In this document: positions 7,615 to 15,166 of the stretch, one piece after another
How the letters are laid out: every line of letters starts with the position of its first letter
How positions within the stretch are numbered: the first letter of the stretch is position 1
Assembly (NCBI GenBank): GCA_003169895.1
Contig: PNAE01000009.1
Coordinates: 41,664 to 91,103 of the forward strand
Source of the DNA: Gemmatimonadota bacterium
GTDB lineage: Bacteria; Gemmatimonadota; Gemmatimonadetes; Gemmatimonadales; GWC2-71-9
Direction: 5' to 3'
Length of the DNA: 49,440 nt
Notes under the pieces: model-generated
The model's input: the letters and a program-made list of their open reading frames with translations, nothing else
What the model was told of the DNA's origin: nothing
The model's database searches: none
Made by a program: the position numbers and the translations under genes

Positions 7615-10332
7615 CTACTCGGCCCGCATCACCTCGGCCGGATTGACGCGAAGGGCCCGGCGAGCCGGTAGCAGTGTTGCGAGGACTACGGGGACCAGCA
7701 GCACAAGCGGAACCACTATGAACGTGAGCGGATCGTGCGGTGTGACGCCGTACATGAGGCTCTCCGCGACGCGTGCCAAGGCCCATGCTCCGGCGAGGCC
7801 CGCGGCGAGGCCAATGGCGGTGACCCAGGCCATTTCTCTGGATACCAGTGACAGGAGATCGAATCCTGTCGCGCCCAGCGCCGAGCGGATGCCGAATTCA
7901 CGGGAGCGTTGCGCGACGCTGTGCGCGACCACTGCGTATACGCCGAGCGACGCGAGCAAGAGCGCCAATCCGGCGAAGAGTGAGATGAGCAATGTGTTCG
8001 TCCGACGCGGTGCCACCGACGTACTCAACACCGCATCCATCGTTCGGACATGATAGACGGCCTGCGAGGGATCGACCGCGTGGACCGCGGCTTGCATGGC
8101 TGTGAGCAGCGCCTGCGACGGCAACGCACCACGGGCGACCAGCGCGACGTTCATCGGCGTCTCAGCGTAAATGGAGAAGTACATCTGCGGCCTCGGGTCA
8201 CGATCGAGCGTGATCTCACGGACGTCAGCGACGATTCCGATGACCGTCACTGGTGGACCGAAGACGCGGAAGGTTCTGCCCAGGGCATTGCCACCGGGCC
8301 AGTAGGCCTTGGCCATGCCGGCACTAATGATCGCCACCGGCGGCGCGAGGGTATCATCAGCCGACCTGAACGAGCGACCCGCAAGCAGTGGAATACTCAT
8401 CGTCTTGAAGTAGTTGCCCGACGCCATCAACAGGCGCGCGCCGGGGCGGTCGTCGCCCTTCGGTTCGGGGCCACCGTCGACCGTGATGGTCACGGAGATG
8501 CCACCGCCGCTGCCGAGGGGAAGATCGTTCACGACTCCCGCAGCCGCGACTCCAGGCGTCGCCTGGAGCCGTTCCAGGACCGGTTCGATCAGCCTGAGCG
8601 TTGCCGCGCGACCGCCCGCAGCTCCCCGAAACGACATCTCGAGCGTGCCGACGTGCTCGGTGTTCATCCCGCGGTCCAATCCCATCAACTGCTGAAAACT
8701 CCGCAGCATCAACCCGGCTCCCACGAGGAGCACGAGTGTCAGCGCCAGTTCGGTGGCGACCAGTCCCCGTCGGATGTGGTTGGCGCCACCGGAGGTGGTG
8801 CCATGCCCACTACCGGCCTTGATCGTCTCACTCAGGGCGCCGCCCGAGGTTCGGAGTGCCGGCCAGAGTCCGAAGGCCGTGCCCGTGGCCAGTCCGAGCA
8901 ACGCGGCGAAGATGAGGACGCGTAGGTCCAGTTGCGCCGGTGCCACCCCCGCGAGTGCAGCCGGCAGGAGCGTCCGCAGTAACCCGAGCGATGCCGGGGC
9001 GAGTATCAAGCCAAGCAGCGCGCCGGTGAGCGCGAGCAACGCGCTCTCGGCCAACAGTTGGCGTATCATCCGCGCACGCGTGGCACCAAGGACCTCGCGA
9101 ACCGCGATTTCCCGCCGCCGTACGATCGCTTGCGATAGCAGCATGTTGGTGACGTTGGCGCAGGCGATCAGCAGCAACAAGCCGGTGGCACCGAGCAGCA
9201 TCATCAATGCAGTACGCCGATCACCGAGCAGGCTCTGCTGCAGCGGAATCGCCGCGCCCACGCGACGAAGATCGTTGACGATGCCCGGCAGATCTGATGC
9301 GTTCGCCGCCGTGGGGTCCCTGCTGATGCCGCGCTGCCATTCTGCGATTAGTTGCTTCGAAGCGAGGTCGACTGTCGTCCCCGGTGCCAGGCGCGCGAGC
9401 ACCTGCGACGGCAGGAAGCCGCGGAACGCATCGAACGTTTCAAACGTCGTCGGCAGCGACATCGGAATCCAGATGTCGCTCTGCTTCGGAAACGAGAAAC
9501 CGCGCGGCATGATACCGACGACCAGGTACGGCTTGTTATTGAGCAGGACGGTGTGCTGCAGCATCTCCTTGCCGCCGAACTGCCGCTGCCAGAGCCCCTC
9601 CGATAACACCACCACCTTGGGCCCGCCGGGTCTTCCCTCGTCCGCGACGAACGCGCGCCCGATGGCGGCAGGAACACCGAGCGTAGTAAAGAAGTCGGCG
9701 GTGACCACCCCGACGTTCAGCCGCCTGGGATGCTCGGGATCCGAGAGGGTGAGACCGCCCGATGCCCACGCCGCGACATGCGAGAATTGCGCGCGCATGG
9801 CGACGACGTCGTAAACGTCGAGCTGGTGGTTGGGTGATTTTGGGAATTGTTGCCCCGGCCCGGGACGACGCAACTGGAGTGGTTCACCGTTGGTACCCGG
9901 GTCGAACGGCACGTCCACCTGTGGGAGCGTGACCAGCTCTTGGGGTCGTGGAAACGGCAACGGACGCAGCATCGCGGCATCGACCGCGCTGAACATCGCG
10001 GTCGTGGCGCCGATGCCGAGCGCGAGGACACCGATGACCGCAATGGCGAATCCTGGGCGGTGACGCAGGCGTCGCGCGGCATATCGTATATCCTGGCCGA
10101 GATCGTCGAGCGATCCGAGTCCCCACATGTCGCGACTCCCTTCCTCATGATTGAGCGGATTCCCAAAGCGCCGGCGCGCCTCGGCCGCCGCGTCGGTCGC
10201 GGTTGCACCGCCATCCCGAAGCAATTCGGCCCGCATCTCGCGATGCAGTCGCATCTCTGCTTCGAGTTCGGCGGTCGCGCGATCGCGCCCGAGCAAGAGA
10301 CCGAGGCGCCGCAGGGCTTCACGGACGTGCAT
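7615..10332 (-). CDS. ADOP-type MacB/FtsX permease, copy 1
   Basis: A 905-aa inner-membrane protein of the 'acidobacterial duplicated orphan permease' type, related to MacB but with no fused or adjacent ATPase. Order: a charged cytosolic prefix (residues 1-85, RATAELEAEMRLHREMR); TM1 (AVIGVLALGIGATTAMFS); a periplasmic MacB_PCD domain from about 120 to 370; FtsX core TMs (LLGATGLLLLIACANVTN; ALTGALLGLILAPASLG; ATELALTLVLLVGAGLML); a second periplasmic domain; and the last three TMs (FAGLALLLASLGVYAVVA; TAIGLAAGLAGAWALA; VPLVLLVPVVLATLLPA). ATG is 3 nt after the stop of copy 2, so both belong to one operon led by padR. The substrate is unknown; MacB relatives act as mechanotransmission exporters of lipoproteins, peptides or drugs. 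Confidence 0.9.
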   Translation of the reverse strand: MHVREALRRLGLLLGRDRATAELEAEMRLHREMRAELLRDGGATATDAAAEARRRFGNPLNHEEGSRDMWGLGSLDDLGQDIRYAARRLRHRPGFAIAVIGVLALGIGATTAMFSAVDAAMLRPLPFPRPQELVTLPQVDVPFDPGTNGEPLQLRRPGPGQQFPKSPNHQLDVYDVVAMRAQFSHVAAWASGGLTLSDPEHPRRLNVGVVTADFFTTLGVPAAIGRAFVADEGRPGGPKVVVLSEGLWQRQFGGKEMLQHTVLLNNKPYLVVGIMPRGFSFPKQSDIWIPMSLPTTFETFDAFRGFLPSQVLARLAPGTTVDLASKQLIAEWQRGISRDPTAANASDLPGIVNDLRRVGAAIPLQQSLLGDRRTALMMLLGATGLLLLIACANVTNMLLSQAIVRRREIAVREVLGATRARMIRQLLAESALLALTGALLGLILAPASLGLLRTLLPAALAGVAPAQLDLRVLIFAALLGLATGTAFGLWPALRTSGGALSETIKAGSGHGTTSGGANHIRRGLVATELALTLVLLVGAGLMLRSFQQLMGLDRGMNTEHVGTLEMSFRGAAGGRAATLRLIEPVLERLQATPGVAAAGVVNDLPLGSGGGISVTITVDGGPEPKGDDRPGARLLMASGNYFKTMSIPLLAGRSFRSADDTLAPPVAIISAGMAKAYWPGGNALGRTFRVFGPPVTVIGIVADVREITLDRDPRPQMYFSIYAETPMNVALVARGALPSQALLTAMQAAVHAVDPSQAVYHVRTMDAVLSTSVAPRRTNTLLISLFAGLALLLASLGVYAVVAHSVAQRSREFGIRSALGATGFDLLSLVSREMAWVTAIGLAAGLAGAWALARVAESLMYGVTPHDPLTFIVVPLVLLVPVVLATLLPARRALRVNPAEVMRAE

Positions 10333-10335
10333 TGA

Positions 10336-13023
10336 TCAGTCCGTTCGCATCACGTCAGCGGGATTGACGCGCAGCACGCGCAGTGCAGGAATCACCGTCG
10401 CGGCCGCCGTCGCGACGAGGAGGACGAACGGGACCACGATGAACGTCGCCGGGTCGTGCATGGTGACGCCATAAAGCAACGACTCGACTACTCGGGCCAA
10501 AGCCCAGGCGCCGGCAAGTCCGGCTCCAAGTCCTGCGACCACTACCCACAATGTCTCCCGTGCGATCAACGCGACGAGATCCCGTCCGGACGCGCCAAGT
10601 GCGGTGCGAATGGCACACTCGCGCGCGCGCTGCTCCACGCTGAAAGCCACGATCGAATAGACACCGAACACCGAGAGCATCAGCGCGAGCGCGGCAAAGA
10701 TGGCAATGAGTACGGTACTGGTGCGCCGGGGTGCAACCACGCCGCTGACGACCTCGCGCATCGTGCGCAGATCGGAGATCGCTTGCGCCGGATCGACCGC
10801 GCGGACGGCATCGCCCAGCGCGGTGAGGAGGGAGGCGGCCGGCAGGGACCCCCGGGCCACGATCGCCACAGTGGACGGCGTCGCCTGACGCATCGGGACG
10901 TACACTTGAGGGAGCGGATCACGGTCGAGCGCTTCGTCACGCACATCCGCGACCACGCCAACGACGGTCATTGGGTCCGGATCGCGTTCGAGCCGGAACG
11001 TTCTCCCGATCGGGTCGGTCCCCGGCCAACCCTTCCGAGCCAGCGATGCGCTGACGATGGCCACGTGAGGGGCGAGGGAATCATCCGCCGCAGTAAAGAG
11101 ACGGCCGCGACGGAGCGCAATCCCGAGCGCCGGGAAGTACCCGTCAGACGCAACGAGGTAATGGGCGGACGGACTGTCATGATGCTGATCCGCGGCGGCA
11201 CCGTCGATAGAGAGCCCGAACAGGAGGCCATTATCAGCTAGCGGGAGATCGTTCACCGCGCCAGCCGCCGCGATTCCCGGAATTGCAATGATCCGGGCGA
11301 GGATCTCCTCGATCCGCTGCTCGCGGAGCGCGATGCTCATTGCCGACTGGGGGAAGGTCACCCGCAGCGTTCCCGCATCCTCGGTCTCCATGCCGAGTTC
11401 CTTTCCCGTGAGCGTGCGCAGGCTCTTGAGCATCAATCCGGCTCCAACCAACAACATCAGCGCCAAGGCCAGCTCCGCCGCGACGAGCACGCGGCGCGCC
11501 GTGCCGGCGGCCCGGCCGTGAGTCAGGCCGTGGCCGCCGGCACTCTTGATGATCTCGCCGGGGGGGCTGCGCGTCGCGGCGAACGCCGGCCAGAGACCGA
11601 ATCCAATGCCGGTCAGCACCGCTAGCGTCACCGTGAAGCACCAGACGCGAAGATCGATGCGTGCCGGCGCAATTCCCGCGAGTTGCGCCGGCATCAGCGC
11701 GCCGAGCAGCTGGAGTGCCAGGTGGGCGATGGCGAGACCACACGCTGGGCCGACGATCGCAAGCGCGGTGCTCTCCGTCAACAATTGGCGTACGAGTCGG
11801 CCACGTGACGCACCCAACGCCTCCCGAACCGCCAACTCGCGGCGCCGTGAAGTGGCTTGCACCAGCAGCAGATTCGCGACGTTCGCGCTCACAATCAGCA
11901 TCACCAGCCCCGTGGCGCCCAGTAGGATGATCAGCGCTGACCGGCGGTCACCGCCCAGCTCCTGTTGCAACGGTACCGCCGCGCCCCGTTGGCGAATGTC
12001 GTCGATTCTGAAGTCAAGGGACGTGCGGTGATCGGGCTGGCGGATCTGGGCGGCGGACGCTTGGTCCCATCGGAGTTGCAGCTGTCGAGCTGCCGCCCCG
12101 ACACTCGACCCAGGGGCCAGGCGGGCGATGATGTGTTCCGGCAGGAACGAGCGAAAGGCGACAAACGTGCGGCCCGTGATCGGAACGCTCATCGGAATCC
12201 ACAGGTCGCTTTCGTCCGGAAATGAAAATCCTTGTGGCATCACGCCAACGACCGCATAGGGTCTGCTGTTGAGGAGAATGGTCCGGTTCCCCATATCTCG
12301 GCCACCAAACTGTCGTTGCCACAATCCGTAGGAGAGGATCACTGCCGCCGGCCCGTTTGGAGCGACCTCGTCGGCGCTGAACGTGTGTCCGCGCATGGGC
12401 ATAACACCGAGCGTGGCAAAGAAGTCGCCAGTCACGACCCCGGTCTTGACGCGCTCCGGCGTTTCGGGGTCTGCAAGGTTGAGCCCGCCCGAGGCGTAGG
12501 CGGCGACGTGAGAGAACACATTGGACATCGCCAAGGCATCACGAATGTTGGGAATACGCGCTGGACCGCCACCGGTCTCCAGTCTAGCGTTATCGGTGGG
12601 TATCCGAATGTCGCGCAAGGCAACTAGTTCCTGCGGCTGCGGGAACGGCAACGGCCGGAACATTGCCGCATCGACGGCGCTAAACATCGCGGTTGTGGCG
12701 CCGACGCCAACCGCAAGAATGCTGACCACCGCGAAAGCAAAGCCCGGACGCTGGCGCAGCCGCCGTACCGCGTAGCGAACATCCTGTCGCAGGTTGTCAA
12801 TCGATCCGAGTCCCCACGCGTCGCGGCTCGCTTCCTGAATCAGCAACGAGTTTCCGAATCGACGACGAGCGGCGGTCGCCGCTTCCGGTTCACTGATTCC
12901 ACGTGTCCGCATCGACTGCGCGCGTAGTTCGCGATGCAGGCGCATCTCTGCTTCGAGTTCGGCGGTCGCGCGATCGCGTCGTAGGAGCAACCACAACCGG
13001 CGCCAATACTCCGCGATGCGCAT
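10336..13023 (-). CDS. ADOP-type MacB/FtsX permease, copy 2
   Basis: An 895-aa paralogue of the neighbouring permease with the same order of prefix, TM1 (AVVSILAVGVGATTAMFS), MacB_PCD, FtsX core, second periplasmic domain and FtsX C-terminal TMs. The two genes share near-identical DNA in the prefix (for example around 10242-10277 and 12932-12967), which points to tandem duplication. The periplasmic regions have diverged more, so the copies may form a heterodimer or handle different ligands. It starts 3 nt after the padR stop. No ABC ATPase gene is present in the window, so the pair must borrow one or act without one. Confidence 0.9.
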   Translation of the reverse strand: MRIAEYWRRLWLLLRRDRATAELEAEMRLHRELRAQSMRTRGISEPEAATAARRRFGNSLLIQEASRDAWGLGSIDNLRQDVRYAVRRLRQRPGFAFAVVSILAVGVGATTAMFSAVDAAMFRPLPFPQPQELVALRDIRIPTDNARLETGGGPARIPNIRDALAMSNVFSHVAAYASGGLNLADPETPERVKTGVVTGDFFATLGVMPMRGHTFSADEVAPNGPAAVILSYGLWQRQFGGRDMGNRTILLNSRPYAVVGVMPQGFSFPDESDLWIPMSVPITGRTFVAFRSFLPEHIIARLAPGSSVGAAARQLQLRWDQASAAQIRQPDHRTSLDFRIDDIRQRGAAVPLQQELGGDRRSALIILLGATGLVMLIVSANVANLLLVQATSRRRELAVREALGASRGRLVRQLLTESTALAIVGPACGLAIAHLALQLLGALMPAQLAGIAPARIDLRVWCFTVTLAVLTGIGFGLWPAFAATRSPPGEIIKSAGGHGLTHGRAAGTARRVLVAAELALALMLLVGAGLMLKSLRTLTGKELGMETEDAGTLRVTFPQSAMSIALREQRIEEILARIIAIPGIAAAGAVNDLPLADNGLLFGLSIDGAAADQHHDSPSAHYLVASDGYFPALGIALRRGRLFTAADDSLAPHVAIVSASLARKGWPGTDPIGRTFRLERDPDPMTVVGVVADVRDEALDRDPLPQVYVPMRQATPSTVAIVARGSLPAASLLTALGDAVRAVDPAQAISDLRTMREVVSGVVAPRRTSTVLIAIFAALALMLSVFGVYSIVAFSVEQRARECAIRTALGASGRDLVALIARETLWVVVAGLGAGLAGAWALARVVESLLYGVTMHDPATFIVVPFVLLVATAAATVIPALRVLRVNPADVMRTD

Positions 13024-13026
13024 CGC

Positions 13027-13368
13027 TCAGACCGGCCGCAGGATGGCGCCGATGGCGTGTGCCACGCGGTGGTATGACTCGACCTCGTGCGCCAGCTGCT
13101 TCCGTCCGGCAGCGGTGATTGTGTAGTAGCGCGCCCGGCGGTTTTCGGCGGTGCGGCCCCATTCGCCCACCAGCCACCCCTTGATCAGGAGCCGCTGCAG
13201 CGCGGGATAGAGCGACCCCTCCTCGACCTGCAACACGTCGGTTGACGCGCGCTGGATCGCCTCAGCGATTTCGAAGCCATGGGATTCGCCACGGCGGGTC
13301 ACCGTCTGGAGAATCAGCATGTCCAGGGTGCCGGGCGGGATTTCGTCGCGATCCTGATGGCTTGGCAT
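13027..13368 (-). CDS. PadR-family transcriptional regulator
   Basis: A 113-aa winged-helix repressor of the short PadR class, first gene of the padR-ADOP-ADOP operon. Visible are the N-terminal GTLDMLILQTV helix, SHGFEIAEAIQ, VEEGSLYPALQRLLIKGWL (recognition helix) and the wing RRARYYTITAAGRKQL. The C-terminal dimerisation helix is short. PadR proteins paired with ADOP permeases are common in Acidobacteriota and Gemmatimonadota, and the repressor presumably controls the permeases. A perfect operator-like palindrome lies on its start codon, so autoregulation is likely. The mRNA may be leaderless, because no ribosome site fits between palindrome and ATG. Confidence 0.92.
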   Translation of the reverse strand: MPSHQDRDEIPPGTLDMLILQTVTRRGESHGFEIAEAIQRASTDVLQVEEGSLYPALQRLLIKGWLVGEWGRTAENRRARYYTITAAGRKQLAHEVESYHRVAHAIGAILRPV

Positions 13369-13388
13369 GACATAGAGAGTCTATGTCA
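13368..13388. promoter_or_regulatory. Candidate PadR operator (perfect 9-3-9 palindrome)
   Basis: The arms TGACATAGA and TCTATGTCA flank a 3-nt spacer (GAG). The palindrome begins at the A of the padR start codon and extends upstream of the gene. Known PadR operators are dyads of about this size, and the position at the head of the operon fits autoregulation of padR and both permeases. The exact boundaries are seen in sequence; the protein-DNA pairing is inferred. Confidence 0.8.
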
Positions 13389-13423
13389 CGGCGGATCCGC
13401 GGGCAAGGCCGCCGCTATCGACG

Positions 13424-13441
13424 ATAGTGGGCCAGTTTGAA
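13424..13441. repeat. Left 18-bp inverted repeat flanking the DUF2911 gene
   Basis: The 18-nt sequence atagtgggccagtttgaa here is the exact reverse complement of 14207-14224. The two copies bracket the DUF2911 gene. The sequence resembles the terminal repeats of IS21-like elements as remembered, but no transposase lies between them. Confidence 0.75.
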
Positions 13442-13481
13442 GCCGAGCGGTCGAGGAGCACCACCGGCGACGAACACCGAG

Positions 13482-14162
13482 TTACCGACGCGCCAGCTCG
13501 CCGACGGCGTCGACCCTTGCGCTCCAGCGAAGCCTGTCCCACATGATCACCAACGAACGAGTGGTACCAGGCCGCTCGATCATTGTCTCATATTGAGCAT
13601 AGCCGCGGGACTTCTTCGCATTGATCTCGATCCCCACGGTGTCAGGCCCGAACCGCTGGGTCGCGAAGGCGATGGTGAGTTGTTCGACCGCCGACGCCAA
13701 GGTATCCACTGTCATCTCGACCGAACCCAAATCAGCGGTCTTGTCGTATGAATTCGCGTCGAGGCCGATTCGCCGACTGACGATGAGCGTGGCCGCACCG
13801 GGAGCCACGTTCAACCACAACGCATACGTGCCGGGTGGTACCCGCAGCTTTCCCACCATTAACGGACGTACAGTGGTGAGCGTGGCGACATCTCCCGCGC
13901 CGATGGGCCATGCCACCGACTCCGGAATGATGCCGCCCAGCACCGCGCGACCGAGAAGTCTCGGCCGCACGTACGAGATGGCCACCTGGGCGCTCTCGTC
14001 CCGGCCCACGATGATCGTCGAAACGGTATCGCGGGTCGCGGCGACCTGAGCCGCGGCGGCATATGGCGCCCCGATCCCGAGAGTCACGCCGAGCGCGACC
14101 CGGACCGTCCGGAAGGCTAGCTCGTTCGCATCCAGCCTCAGCTTCGCGAGTTGCTTCGCCAT
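13482..14162 (-). CDS. DUF2911-family exported protein
   Basis: A 226-aa protein with an N-terminal signal-like segment (TVRVALGVTLGIGAPYAAAAQ, about residues 19-39) and then a DUF2911 domain. The domain signs are VAISYVRPRLLGRAVLGGIIP, VAWPIGAGDVATLTT, LMVGKLRVPPGTYALWL and TLIVSRRIG, matching the family pattern of a GR(K)xFGG strand followed by a GTYxL strand. Function is unknown; the family is common in Bacteroidota and Gemmatimonadota as small periplasmic beta proteins. The gene is boxed by an 18-bp inverted repeat and so may have moved as a unit. Confidence 0.8.
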   Translation of the reverse strand: MAKQLAKLRLDANELAFRTVRVALGVTLGIGAPYAAAAQVAATRDTVSTIIVGRDESAQVAISYVRPRLLGRAVLGGIIPESVAWPIGAGDVATLTTVRPLMVGKLRVPPGTYALWLNVAPGAATLIVSRRIGLDANSYDKTADLGSVEMTVDTLASAVEQLTIAFATQRFGPDTVGIEINAKKSRGYAQYETMIERPGTTRSLVIMWDRLRWSARVDAVGELARR

Positions 14163-14206
14163 GCCCGAAAGCTAGACGCGTCACCAGTCCGGCAACCCGG
14201 ACCGAT

Positions 14207-14254
14207 TTCAAACTGGCCCACTATGCCATTGTCACGGCTCAAGTGACCCACTAC
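14207..14254. repeat. Right inverted repeat plus a second related copy
   Basis: Positions 14207-14224 are the exact reverse complement of 13424-13441. A degenerate direct copy follows at 14239-14254: tcaaactggcccacta versus tcaagtgacccactac. Serial terminal repeats of this kind are a feature of IS21-family ends, so this may be the right end of a decayed element. Confidence 0.65.
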
Positions 14255-14336
14255 TCCCTGGCCGGGTCGCGTTGCCCGGAGCTTCCCCGCGGCCTAACTT
14301 TCTGCCAATGCTCTACATCCGCGATTGGCGCCCGGC

Positions 14337-14795
14337 GTGAGTTGGTGGCAGCGCATCCTCACCGGCGAGGACGGGACGGTCAAGCCCCGGCGGCTCGACT
14401 ACCTCAACGAAGGACTCGCCCTGGAACGGCAGGGCGACTACGACGGCGCGCTCACCTCGTACCAGCTCGCGCTACGCGACGAGCCGAGCAACGTCAAGAT
14501 CCTGCAATACATTGCGATCGCGCTCTCGCGGACCGGGCGCCGGGAGGAGGCCATCCGCCATTATCGCCGCGCGCTCGACCTCGCGCCTGATCTCGCGGGC
14601 GCCCACTACGGGCTGGCGTTCCTGCTCATCAAGCGCGGCGACGCCGACTCCGCCGCTCAACACCTCCGGCTCTTCCTTGCCAAGCCCCCGCGCGATCCCG
14701 AGATGGCGCGCTGGATCGACTTCGCGCGTGAGACGCTGGGACGGCTTGACGGCGCGGACGCGCCGGTGACGGCGAGCAACCGGGAGCCGGCATGA
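14337..14795 (+). CDS. TPR-repeat protein
   Basis: A protein of 152 aa from the GTG at 14337, or 156 aa from the TTG at 14325. It has three consecutive tetratricopeptide repeats covering about residues 25-125 (LNEGLALERQGDYDGALTSY; YIAIALSRTGRREEAIRHY; YGLAFLLIKRGDADSAAQHL), a scaffold for protein contacts, probably cytosolic since no signal peptide is seen. The N-terminal SWWQRILTGEDG is unusual and may be a short membrane or partner contact. The stop overlaps the next start (ATGA), so it is the first gene of a coupled three-gene operon with a lipoprotein and an acyl-CoA ligase. Confidence 0.8.
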   Translation: MSWWQRILTGEDGTVKPRRLDYLNEGLALERQGDYDGALTSYQLALRDEPSNVKILQYIAIALSRTGRREEAIRHYRRALDLAPDLAGAHYGLAFLLIKRGDADSAAQHLRLFLAKPPRDPEMARWIDFARETLGRLDGADAPVTASNREPA

Positions 14796-15166
14796 GGCAC
14801 GCGATGGCGCTGCTGACCGTCGCCGCCGCCGCCGCGTGCAGCGCGTTGCCCGACGCCGGCAGCGGTGTCGTCCAGCTGCAGGTGTTCAAGCCCGACTCCC
14901 TGTTTCTGTACCCTGGCTCATCGCTGACACTGCGGGCGATCGCCCTCAACCTCAACGGCGATTCGGTGGCGGCGACCGTCCTCTGGCGCACGCCGGATAC
15001 GGCACTCGTCACGGTCGATGCCACCAGCGGTCTGGTTACGTCAAGGAGCGACACGGGCGGCACCGCGCGAGTGCAGGCCAGCGTCGGCACCCTGCTGTCG
15101 GACATCATCTCGATCAGGTTGCGGCGCGATACCACGACGGTGGCCGGGCTCCGCGGCAGGCCGTGA
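14792..15166 (+). CDS. Small Ig-like (BIG2-type) lipoprotein
   Basis: A 124-aa protein with a short signal peptide and lipobox (VAAAAACS, Cys about 18), so probably anchored in the outer membrane. One bacterial Ig-like domain of the BIG2 kind follows: SLFLYPGSSLTLRAIALNLNG, VLWRTPDTALVTVDATSG and GTARVQASVGTL. The ATG overlaps the stop of the TPR gene and its own TGA overlaps the GTG of the ligase gene (GTGA), so three reading frames are chained. The role is unknown. Its C-terminus is short and basic (RLRRDTTTVAGLRGRP). Confidence 0.75.
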   Translation: MRHAMALLTVAAAAACSALPDAGSGVVQLQVFKPDSLFLYPGSSLTLRAIALNLNGDSVAATVLWRTPDTALVTVDATSGLVTSRSDTGGTARVQASVGTLLSDIISIRLRRDTTTVAGLRGRP

